Below, one piece after another: positions 56,023 to 64,000 of a stretch of DNA of 64,000 nt (its first letter is position 1; the number at the start of each line of letters is the position of its first letter). This DNA comes from Ophiura sarsii. Taxonomy: Eukaryota; Echinodermata; Ophiuroidea; Amphilepidida; Ophiuridae. The stretch spans positions 83,837,761 through 83,901,760 of the forward strand of contig CM069441.1 of the NCBI GenBank assembly GCA_035610835.1. Direction: 5' to 3'. The notes beneath the pieces are model-generated. The model was not told the DNA's origin. It worked only from the letters and a program-made list of their open reading frames with translations, and ran no database searches. A program made the position numbers and the translations under genes.

Positions 56023-56085
56023 AGTGTTAAACCGACGTCGTCCTTATATTCAAGAATGACCAGATGATCACGTCGTTTTAAAAAC

Positions 56086-56333
56086 TTTCCGCGCCGTTAT
56101 TAGGTGTTTTCAGTAGGCCTACCATATTATTATACTAAACAGAATGTTTCAGAAACTCTTCCCAATTTTCAAGAATTACTCAACCAACACAACGAATCAT
56201 GTTTATACTTAAATTCTAATGCATTTCTCATGCTGATTCTAAATAAATGGTAATGCAATTTCAATTATCTTGACATTTTTAGAACATTTTGTGAAATTTT
56301 GGATGTCGTCTGCAGACACCTGCCGCGTGGAAA
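56086..56333. mobile_element. CCGCGTGGAA-family MITE, copy 2
   Basis: Same internal landmarks as copy 1 with moderate divergence. The ends are TTTCCGCGCCG and GCCGCGTGGAAA. Confidence 0.6.
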
Positions 56334-56384
56334 TGTGACTTTTACTCTTTAGACAATTACGATGATCATCACTGAAAGCCAAAC

Positions 56385-56530
56385 TGGAGTCAAATGACTC
56401 TTGAAAATGGAGTAAATCGGCTATGACTCTCCAAAGGAGTCATCCGGACTCTTCAAAGGAGTCCATCCTAGCCGTCGGAAAGAGTCATCGGCCATGACTC
56501 TCCAAAGGAGTCATCCTGACTCTCTGGAGC
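56385..56530. repeat. AAGGAGTCAT repeat
   Basis: GACTCTCCAAAGGAGTCATC, itself a near-palindrome (GACTC...GAGTC), recurs four or five times. The rest up to the scaffold gap at 56885 shows no gene. Confidence 0.6.
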
Positions 56531-56884
56531 TAATATGCATATTTTACTTGGCCTTATATTAGCCGAGTAAAATGCGCAAATCGCTCATTAGCATAATTGC
56601 AATGGTACAAATATTAGCACCGGTCTTTGGATTAAAAAAGTTGACAGAAACATCTAAGCTATCATATTGGAGCATAATTTGTATTAAAAGCTATCTTAAG
56701 GGGTGATAAAAAATAGAAATGAAGCTCATGTCGAAGCTCAATAATATTCATGAGTTGTGAAACTCTACGAAATTCTATGCATACGAGTCTAGTAAACGGA
56801 AGCAGTTAGCGACGGACTGCGGTCTGCCTGCGGTGCTCGTGTGTACCATTTCAATTATGCCAATGAGCTAATTGGCACCTTTTA

Positions 56885-56984
56885 NNNNNNNNNNNNNNNN
56901 NNNNNNNNNNNNNNNNNNNNNNNNNNNNNNNNNNNNNNNNNNNNNNNNNNNNNNNNNNNNNNNNNNNNNNNNNNNNNNNNNNNN
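56885..56984. other. Assembly gap (100 N)
   Basis: Exactly 100 unknown bases, the usual placeholder for a gap of unknown size. Order and distance across it are uncertain. Confidence 1.
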
Positions 56985-57036
56985 TGATCTTCTTAACTTT
57001 CCTGGGCTAGTATAGGCTAGCGACAAATTAACTTAC

Positions 57037-57090
57037 CAGCTCTCCACTGAGGTGATCTCTGGCGGCTGTCTGGGCCATCTTCCCATTCAT
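57037..57090 (-). CDS. Likely first coding exon of an unidentified gene
   Basis: The minus strand from 57090 reads ATG and 18 codons (MNGKMAQTAARDHLSGEL), followed at 57036-57031 by GTAAGT, a consensus 5' splice donor in phase 0. An upstream ATG (MPRKSYK) ends in a TGA that overlaps the main ATG (ATGA). The region is richer in CG than its surroundings, as for a promoter-proximal exon. Further exons would lie at lower coordinates, across or beyond the 56885-56984 gap. I do not recognise the protein. A chance ATG plus donor is possible. Confidence 0.4.
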
Positions 57091-57480
57091 TTGTAAGATT
57101 TTCTGGGCATGGAAAACGAGTATTCCCCGGCGTCGGATACAACTTGTCGCTTGAAATTCAATTTCTCCGTTTTAAACGTACGTGCACACCACCAAATAAA
57201 CACCTGTTGACAAACACGTTACGCGTTGCAATGTCATGCCTGTTCCACTCCCGGGTTCCACTTGTATTCTGCTTCTGCACTAGTATTAGTGTGGGATTAG
57301 TATTTTGATTTGATTTAACATCATTGAATATCACTATTTCTCCATTACCAAAAGTTTAGGGAGCGTCAAGTCTCCTACCTAGAACTTCGAACTATTTTAT
57401 CAATACAGGAAGTCATTTGTAGTTGGTGTGTAGTGTGGTCGGGGCGAGGCTTGGTACTTACAGCCCGCATGCTATCACCT
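57091..57480 (-). promoter_or_regulatory. Possible promoter/5' UTR upstream of exon 57037-57090
   Basis: This sequence has higher CG content than its neighbours (ACGTACGTGCAC, CGTTACGCGTTGC) and lies immediately upstream on the minus strand. No TATA box was assigned. Confidence 0.25.
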
Positions 57481-57824
57481 TATTTGGGTAGATCATTTAG
57501 TCTCACTATCGTATTTATCATGCCAAAGGCCGTTGCGTATATAATTCTATAGAATGGTACACGATTAACCGGATTGATATTAAACGAGACTGCTTGAGAC
57601 CTTAACGTGTTTTTACATATTTTTGACCCATGCGGCGTGTAGCGGAAAGCCAAAAGGTTCAAAAACGTCTCAATGGCTCGCCAAAGAGCCAAAAAGGCTT
57701 CAATGGCTTGTTTTGACACCTTATCGTGTTTTTTTACCTTTATCTGATTTTGAGACACAGTAAAAACGTGTTTTTGATCTTTACGAGTGTTTGACATCTT
57801 TTTCTGTATTTCACACCGTTATCA

Positions 57825-58960
57825 ACATTTGAGATCGTAACGTGTATTTGACCCCTTTATCTGTATTTGACCCCTTTATCAGTATTTGAGGCCTTTATCA
57901 GTATTTGAGGCCTTTATCAGTATTTGAGGCCTTTATCAGTATTTGAGGCCTTTATCAGTATTTGAAGCCTTTATCGGTATTTGACCCCTGTATCAACATT
58001 TGAAGCCTTTATCAGTATTTGACCCCTTTATTAACATCTGAGACCTTTCTCTGTACTTGACCCCTTTATCAACATTTGAGGCCTTTATCAGTATTTGAGG
58101 CCTTTATCAGTATTTGAGGCCTTTATCAGTATTTGACCCCTTTATCAACATTTGAGGCCTTTATCAGTATTTGACCCCTTATTAACATTTGAGACCTGTC
58201 TCTGTACTTGACCCCTTTATCAACATTTGAGACCTTTATCAGTATTTGACCCCTTATTAACATTTGAGGCCGTTATCTGTATTTGACTCCTTTATCAACA
58301 TTTGAGACCTTTATCAGTATTTGACCCCTTTGTTAACATTTGAGACCTTTATATGTATTTGACCCCTTTATCATTATTTGAGGCCTTTATCAACATTTGA
58401 GGCCTTTATCAGTATTTGAGGCCTTTATCAGTATTTGACCCCTTTATCAAAATTTCAGACCTTTACGTGTATTTGACACCGTTATCAAAATTTCAGACCT
58501 TTACGTGTATTTGACCCCTTTATCAACATTTCAGACCTTTACGTGTATTTGACCCCTTTATCAACATTTCAGACCTTTTCGTGTATTTGACACCTTTATC
58601 AACATTTGACACCTTTATCAACATTTCAGACCTTTACGTGTATTTGACCACTTTATCAACATTTCAGCCCTTGATCTGTATTTGACCCTCTTTATCAACA
58701 TTTCAGACCTTTACGTGTATGTGACACCTTTATCAACATTTCAGACCTTTCTCTGTATGACCCCTTTATCAACATTTGAGACCTTTATCTGTATATTGAC
58801 CCCTTTATGACACAATTGGTGACATCTTTTCTATTATTATTTGACGCCTTCCTCCGCATTTGAGACCTTTTTTATAATTATTTGACACCTTTCTCCGCAT
58901 TTGAGACCTTTTTCATAATTATTTGACACCTTTTCTAGTATTTGAGACCTTTTTGACCTA
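57825..58960. repeat. 19-20 bp minisatellite (TTTGAGGCCTTTATCAGTA family)
   Basis: Units alternate among TTTGAGGCC, TTTGACCCC and TTTCAGACC followed by TTTATCAACA, TTTATCAGTA or TTTACGTGTA, more than fifty times. Less regular copies begin near 57600. Alternating variants suggest higher-order pairs. It is noncoding. Confidence 0.9.
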
Positions 58961-59359
58961 AATGGCCGCCCATAATTCCAGGCCATCAACAGTGCTATAC
59001 ACAAACTAAGTGTCCAAAAAATTCCTAAAAATGCCCATGTAGGCCTAGATGTTTGGTCAAATATAATCGGATAGGTCTTAAACATGTTAAACAAAGTTTA
59101 TGACTTTTTTAGTTGAAGTCTTTATATTGCATACACAAGTCCTGGGCGAACATTGAAAGTCTTGGTCACAATAATAATTCATGATATGATGGGTAACAGA
59201 TGCCCCATTGAAAGATTGCATATAGCTGTAACAGTAAATATAATAAAACACAACAAAATAAGATATATTTTTGTCATGACCGGGTTGAGATTACGTATTA
59301 TCACTTAGTAGCTATAAATAGATACAAATGCTGTAATCTGATTGGTACATATATATGTT

Positions 59360-59393
59360 GTTCCATGAGTGCCCGTGAGGGCACGAATGGAAC
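59360..59393 (+). ncRNA. GNRA-capped hairpin with tandem G-A pairs, copy 1
   Basis: GTTCCAT (59360-59366) pairs with ATGGAAC (59387-59393). Next, GA (59367-59368) faces GA (59385-59386). GTGCCC (59369-59374) then pairs with GGGCAC (59379-59384), closing the loop GTGA. As plus-strand RNA this is a fully paired rod with two sheared G-A pairs and a GNRA tetraloop. An identical 34-nt core lies at 59592-59625. It is a structured motif of unknown role, labelled ncRNA only as a structural call. Confidence 0.45.
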
Positions 59394-59591
59394 CTTATAT
59401 TTGTACGCCTACCCAGCCAATAGTCTCATTGTGTCATGATTTTAATACCAACAGACAAAAACAGGCTGGAGTTAACTTACAAACCATAACAAATACACAC
59501 ATAAAAAATTGGTAGTTAAAAAATGATGCACTGACTGAAAGAGGGTTAAATATGACCATATAAGTTGTTCCATAATATGACCATATAAGTT

Positions 59592-59625
59592 GTTCCATGA
59601 GTGCCCGTGAGGGCACGAATGGAAC
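59592..59625 (+). ncRNA. GNRA-capped hairpin with tandem G-A pairs, copy 2
   Basis: Identical in all 34 positions to copy 1, with one additional T-A pair at the base (59591/59626). The flank ATGACCATATAAGTTGTTCCAT is tandemly duplicated just upstream (about 59549-59598). A degenerate relative, TTCCATGAAGTGCCCGT, is at about 59900. Confidence 0.45.
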
Positions 59626-59674
59626 ATTTTAAAATGACTGGAAAAGTGTCATATTATTTAACCCTTTTTCAGTT

Positions 59675-59730
59675 GGTGCATAGTTGAACCTTGACAAGGA
59701 GTCTTTTTAACTACTTATTTTTTAAGTGTG
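59675..59730. mobile_element. Solitary terminus related to 6870-6945
   Basis: GGTGCATAGTTGAACC, then TTTTTAACTACTTATTTTTT and AAGTGTG followed by TA, match the right end of the element described at 3229-6945. Confidence 0.5.
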
Positions 59731-59734
59731 TATA

Positions 59735-60650
59735 TCTTCAGGAGAGTTGGCTCCTGTGGTTGGCTAGACATCTGTCATCACTTCTCTGTGGTTTATCTGG
59801 CTAAGTTTATAATTACCCTGTCATTTAATTCCTCTGGTATAAATTGAATGAGGATTGTTTGTGAGTGGGTAGGCACAGATAGTCTGTGGGGTAGGGTATT
59901 CCATGAAGTGCCCGTTTGACATCAACACAGGTACATTTTTCATGTACAAGCTGAATATGGCCAACATTTCCACTGTAAACAAAGTGTCTCTAGAGCTGAA
60001 ATCACAACCTTGAGCGTACAAAATATCATATTTGTCAATCCTCCATCTTCTACCGCCCTTCCATAACCCAACACCAATAGCCACATGTGTGTAGGCCTAC
60101 CCATCCACAAAATGTCAACCCCTAACAAATCTTATGGTTTTAACCCCTCAAATGATAATGGATCAATCAAAAACTTGATTAATCCAATCAGAAGCAATAC
60201 CAAATATATTGCGTTTTTCCTAAGTGATAAATTCGTTCCGGCCTCATGTGATATGGCACCCAACCATAGGTATCTTCCCGTATTGCGTTATCAAACAGGG
60301 GATAACTAATATAGTTATATTGTCAATTATATAGTCTATCTCACTGCGCGCGTAATGAAATAGAGTTGAATGGCAGATGAGATGTGCAAAAGACCTATAA
60401 TATAATTTAAGACAAACAATGTTGCCATGTCTTCATCAGGTTCGTACTGTCTTAACACATTAAACATTTATAAAAAAGCTTACAATATGCTGAACAAAAT
60501 AACTGTATCATAATATATTAGCGTAGAGTATAGGCGGTCAAAGTGTCAAGAAAGATTTATAGGCATGCAGCTGCATTTGAAAATAATTAATTGATAAGAA
60601 AATGGTTAACAAGTCAAAACTGGCCATAGTTTTTGAATTCCAAGTTTCCC
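59735..60650. other. No gene seen
   Basis: AT-rich intergenic sequence. No coding or element feature could be supported apart from the degenerate hairpin relative near 59900. Confidence 0.45.
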
Positions 60651-60656
60651 ATAACG

Positions 60657-60890
60657 CTTTCTATGCGGCAGGCGGCTGCAGACGACATTCCAAATTTTCA
60701 CAAAGTGTTTCAAAAATGTCATAATTATTGAATTTCATTACCATATTTGGATCACAATGAGAAATGCATTGAAATAAGTACAAACATGCCTAGTATTGGT
60801 TCGGTAATCCTTGAGATAGACATTGAAAATTGGGAAAGGTTTCTGAAAAATCTGTTTTGTATATGATATAGACTATAGCCGCGTGGAAAG
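60657..60890. mobile_element. CCGCGTGGAA-family MITE, copy 3 (inverted)
   Basis: The reverse complement shares the landmarks of 55792-56022, for example CATTCCAAATTTTCACAAAG and TGCATTGAAATAAGTACAAACATG read on the plus strand. Confidence 0.6.
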
Positions 60891-61022
60891 TGTTTAGACT
60901 TAAAAGTCTTAAGGTAAACTTGGAATTCAAAATTGCTTACATATACTTATACACACCAGTGTATATTGAATATAGACATACGGCACATCTTTCTGGCCAC
61001 AGTCAGACATCATTATTATGTA

Positions 61023-61698
61023 CAGGGTGTAGGGTGAGTCAAAAAGACTGCAATAGTGGAAAGAAGCCATTTTGTTTTCAAAACCAAAATGAATTTAAAA
61101 GTTTTTAAACGTTGCAAGAATGATATATTCAATCCTAACTTTGCGTGAAAAAATGAAGGCAATATCATTTCCCGTTTGCCTTTGGTGAACCTTTTGACCA
61201 GTGCACCCATTTCACACGTTTGTCCACGAGATACCCAAAATATGCATCAGATCACAAAATGTGCCTCTCATTCAAATTTGGAAACTTGAGTTCATTTGTG
61301 ATGTTTTTGGAATTTGATGCATCCTTTCTTGTTTACATGTGAGTTAGCATAATCAATTATAATCATACCCATGCTTTGAAAGCGTATAATGTTCTAAATT
61401 TTAATAAAAAACTGAAATTTTCCATTTTTGTTGTTGGCGGGATATTCAAATATGAAAATGCAATGTGTGCCATTTCAAATGAAAATCACTGTGCTCGTGG
61501 ACAAACAGCTAAATTTGGTTGTGCAGCAAAGAGGGTCACCAAAGACAAACGAAAAATGCGATCGACTTCATTTTTTCACACAAAGTTAGGATTAAATACA
61601 TCATTCTTGCAACGTTTAAAAAGTTTTAAAATTCATTTTGGTTTTGAAAACAACAATATGGCTTCTTTCCACTATTGCATTCTTTTTGACTCACCCTG
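61023..61698. mobile_element. mariner-like MITE with long TIRs and TA duplication
   Basis: CAGGGTG...GAGTCAAAAAGACTGC near 61023-61050 is mirrored by GCATTCTTTTTGACTCACCCTG ending at 61698. TA flanks both ends (61021-61022 and 61699-61700). The inverted arms run about 190-200 bp. The left end has about 8 extra bases (TGTAGGG-like duplication). There is no transposase. Confidence 0.75.
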
Positions 61699-61968
61699 TA
61701 TTGAGAATCTTCTGTGGTATTCTTTCAATGCATTAAAAAAAAAAAATATTCAGTGCATTATGTCAGCTGGAGCAATATTGACACACCGATATTTTGAACA
61801 CTTGGAGGTTCCTTTTACACATTAAAGCTTTCGCTGCATGAATTTGTTTTAAAGCTTCTGTTCTGTCATTCTGTACCAGACATTTTGGAAGGTAGGCTTA
61901 TTGTTATTTGTTTTTTTAAGTCAGATTCTCAAAACATAATAATGATATAATTAAATGGATTTTTTTTC

Positions 61969-62059
61969 GCATGATACTCAAATATATTGGTATGGCTATG
62001 AATTTTAAAAATGTAGTTTTTTAAACTCATAGCACAACCAATATCTTTGTGCATCATGC
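61969..62059. repeat. 90-bp imperfect palindrome
   Basis: GCATGATACTCAAATATATT and following bases are mirrored by AATATCTTTGTGCATCATGC, with about 40-bp arms at roughly 80% identity. Confidence 0.55.
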
Positions 62060-62816
62060 TAAATCAATCCAATTTTATATCATACATGGACACACTTTTA
62101 TCAGCTCACGGCGCAAGCTTGAAAACTCTCAACATTCTGGGAACCAATCACTGTGGTAAGTTGAGTCTATGTGTTGTGCACCATAGATATCCGTTTGACC
62201 ATTCTGAGAGGTAGTTGATAGCGCATACTTTAACTCGAGGTCAACCTAAGACATGCGTCCATTGAAGTTTATTAGCATATCAGTACATGCCTTTGCATCA
62301 CAAGTGTATTTTGAGTGGTCAAATGAAGGTACATTAAGCATGTTTAAGTTAACAAGGCTTATCTTGAGATTAATTGTAAAATAAGTTGAAAATATAATAT
62401 ATATATAAATAAAATATTTAAAAAAGCAATATACTCTTTCTTTCCATCATATTTTCAAAAGTAATACTTGATGAGGAAGAACAAGCAAGTCAGGTTAAAA
62501 ATATGAAATTTTAAAGTATTTTTGCATATTGACCTCATTCCCCTAGTTGCCCTTTGACCTTAAAATCATGTTTATCTTAGTTCCCCGCTTACGCATATCT
62601 TCTTCTTCGTGTAATATTAGATTAGCAATGTCATATATGAATCCATTCTTGCGATCTGTTGTCAAAATTATTGGATGGTGACACTAATAGATGACCTTTC
62701 AAAACAATATCTTTCTTGAGCCACAACAAATACTATGTCACTACACTATGACTATGTTGGTTCATCTATCACATCAAGTCTCAATGTTAGTGTCACTATT
62801 CTATTTATTTACACCA

Positions 62817-63134
62817 TTTAAAGGGAAGCGGTCATGGTGAGGATTCTAACGAAAATTGAACAGCGCGCGGCGACTATTTGAATCTAAACAAGTTGGACAT
62901 TGGCGCAGTCTGTACTTGTTCTACGTATGTTTACATGCAAGCGGTATTGTGTGCGACTCTACACCAATCTCTTAACCCAATGTGAACGGCGCGCTCAATC
63001 AACCATCCTTCATTTGATTGAACGCATTTTCTATCGTGTGATATAAGTGATGTATTAGTTATTAGCTAAGGTTTAGCTGGACCCACAATCGCCGTCAGCT
63101 GTTCTTTTCCTCACCATGACCGCTTTCCTTTAAA
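62817..63134. mobile_element. Inverted-repeat element next to the NAT 3' end
   Basis: TTTAAAGGGAAGCGGTCATG and the following GTGAGGA are almost perfectly mirrored at 63108-63134 (one base differs in the G/C run). The interior has GCGCGC motifs. It lies about 140 bp beyond the stop codon of the N-acetyltransferase gene and could fall within its 3' UTR. Confidence 0.65.
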
Positions 63135-63271
63135 AGAATGCATTATTGCAAAAATGCATCTGATATCAGTTCAAGCCATGTTTTCCCCATCTGTGCAATT
63201 ACAGGGGTCAATCCCAAATTTGCATCCATCATTTGCATCGTCAGAATGACACCCCTCATTATCAGTGGATA

Positions 63272-64000
63272 TCAATTTTCAAATGAGTATCCCATTTTAT
63301 CAATCCCAACAAGCACCTTGTCGGTTGGAAGTTGTGGGAAATACTTCTGATAAAGACTCAACAGCTCCGCTTTGGATGTGATCTTACGTTTGCTCACATT
63401 TCCCTCCTCATCCTCCAGAAGCAGGGATCTGTCATTAATAGCCACCATTTTCTCGTCAGGATAGTTTATGGAGCGCAATGTGTTCAAAAAACTCTTCAGT
63501 GGTTGTTCTTGTTTCACATAATGACGCATTATAGGTTCACGGAAATCTTGGATTTGTTTTGGTTCAAGCGTGAATACCATGTATCTGTTCCAGCCATCGA
63601 TTACAGTATCATACTCCGACATCGGTCTGTATCTGGCATTGACCTCATGAAGCCAGATATACGTCTCATCTGATTTGATAAACTTATGGGTTAGATAACT
63701 ACTGCGGTATAGTTTGGATTCCGTCTCAAAATTCAGCGGGATCGACCTGAAAAAGGGTTCGCCAACTCCAACTTCAACATAGTGCAAATCTCCTGGTTTT
63801 TCAAGGTCGCGTACAATAGTGGCACAATGATTGCCAACATTTCTACCAATATTACAGGAAATCATATGGACATCAAACCCTAAGGTCTCCAATAGCTTGT
63901 ACATAAAGATGTTTAGATCATAGCACAGACCGCCTTGACGGCTGAAAATCTGCGCCTCAATATCATCCATTGTGGAGAGCCGCTGATCTTCTTGTGAACG
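63272..64000 (-). CDS. Arylamine N-acetyltransferase, C-terminal part (truncated by window edge)
   Basis: Minus strand; the stop is at 63272 and the frame stays open to the right edge, so the true start lies outside. The ATG at 63970 is internal. The family motif RQGGLCYDLN holds the catalytic Cys (residue 16 counted from that ATG). NHCATIV holds the His (48). YVEVGVGEP aligns with the usual VDxGFG motif but has Glu (66) where Asp is standard. YMVFTLEPKQIQDFREPIM is the typical NAT middle region. NATs move acetyl groups from acetyl-CoA to arylamines and hydrazines through a Cys-His-Asp triad in the cytosol. About 240 residues are visible against a usual 270-290, so roughly the first 50 are missing. 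The frame is intact in the window. Confidence 0.85.
   Translation of the reverse strand, partial: RSQEDQRLSTMDDIEAQIFSRQGGLCYDLNIFMYKLLETLGFDVHMISCNIGRNVGNHCATIVRDLEKPGDLHYVEVGVGEPFFRSIPLNFETESKLYRSSYLTHKFIKSDETYIWLHEVNARYRPMSEYDTVIDGWNRYMVFTLEPKQIQDFREPIMRHYVKQEQPLKSFLNTLRSINYPDEKMVAINDRSLLLEDEEGNVSKRKITSKAELLSLYQKYFPQLPTDKVLVGIDKMGYSFEN

Noticed and set aside
59360..59393. SECIS element
   Set aside because: AUGA and GA are present, but the upper helix is only 6 bp with a 4-nt loop. That is far shorter than a SECIS, and no apical AA is present.

Overview
The window reads as intergenic and repeat-rich sequence from a large animal genome. There are no operons or ribosome binding sites. It carries C2H2 zinc-finger genes with several paralogous pieces, an animal-type arylamine N-acetyltransferase, a decayed Ty3/gypsy-type gag, tRNA-like sequences, and many short inverted-repeat DNA transposons with TA, TTA, TTAA or 8-bp target duplications. 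Long dC/dG runs (about 19-39 nt) recur. This fits a marine invertebrate, perhaps a deuterostome such as an echinoderm, hemichordate or lancelet. That placement is inference, and no single gene here proves it. One 100-N scaffold gap lies at 56885-56984.

Layout. 0.3-9.1 kb: fold-back elements, minisatellites, a large TA-flanked inverted-repeat element, and a serine-tRNA-like sequence with an AUA anticodon loop. 10.1-14.76 kb: a purine-rich decayed gag locus with Gly/Arg-rich and coiled-coil remnants, a Gag core, a CCHC knuckle and a very long E/R/K-rich tail. It is broken by a stop, frameshifts and an apparently exact 862-bp tandem duplication. 16.4-19.4 kb and 44.9-48.2 kb: two copies of a segmental duplication, each with a minus-strand C2H2 zinc-finger gene (424 and 891 codons) whose last fingers have slipped out of frame. 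A relic of a third copy lies near 40.3 kb. 19.8-20.7 and 39.4-40.2 kb: two related tandem arrays, each keeping one end of the same transposon-like terminus. 24.2-26.3 kb: a degenerate 135-bp array. 28.0-32.75 kb: a 336-bp satellite whose monomer is itself a long palindrome carrying nuclear-receptor-like DR1 sites. 36-45 kb: a dense patch of nested inverted-repeat transposons, some with poly-C tracts. 52.4-56.5 kb: minisatellites interrupted by Harbinger-like and mariner-like elements with readable insertion sites. 57.0 kb: a likely first coding exon (minus) next to the scaffold gap. 57.8-59.0 kb: a 20-bp-type minisatellite. 59.36 and 59.59 kb: two identical 34-nt hairpins with a GUGA tetraloop and tandem G-A pairs. 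63.27 kb to the right edge: the C-terminal part of an arylamine N-acetyltransferase (minus), with Glu where the catalytic Asp is normally found.

The genes do not form a pathway. The main themes are transposon-on-transposon insertion, tandem amplification of inverted-repeat elements into satellites, and expansion and decay of a local zinc-finger family. Coordinates of repeats were read by eye and may be off by a few bases. Only three protein-coding genes and one exon are supported: two zinc-finger genes, the NAT fragment and the exon at 57.0 kb.
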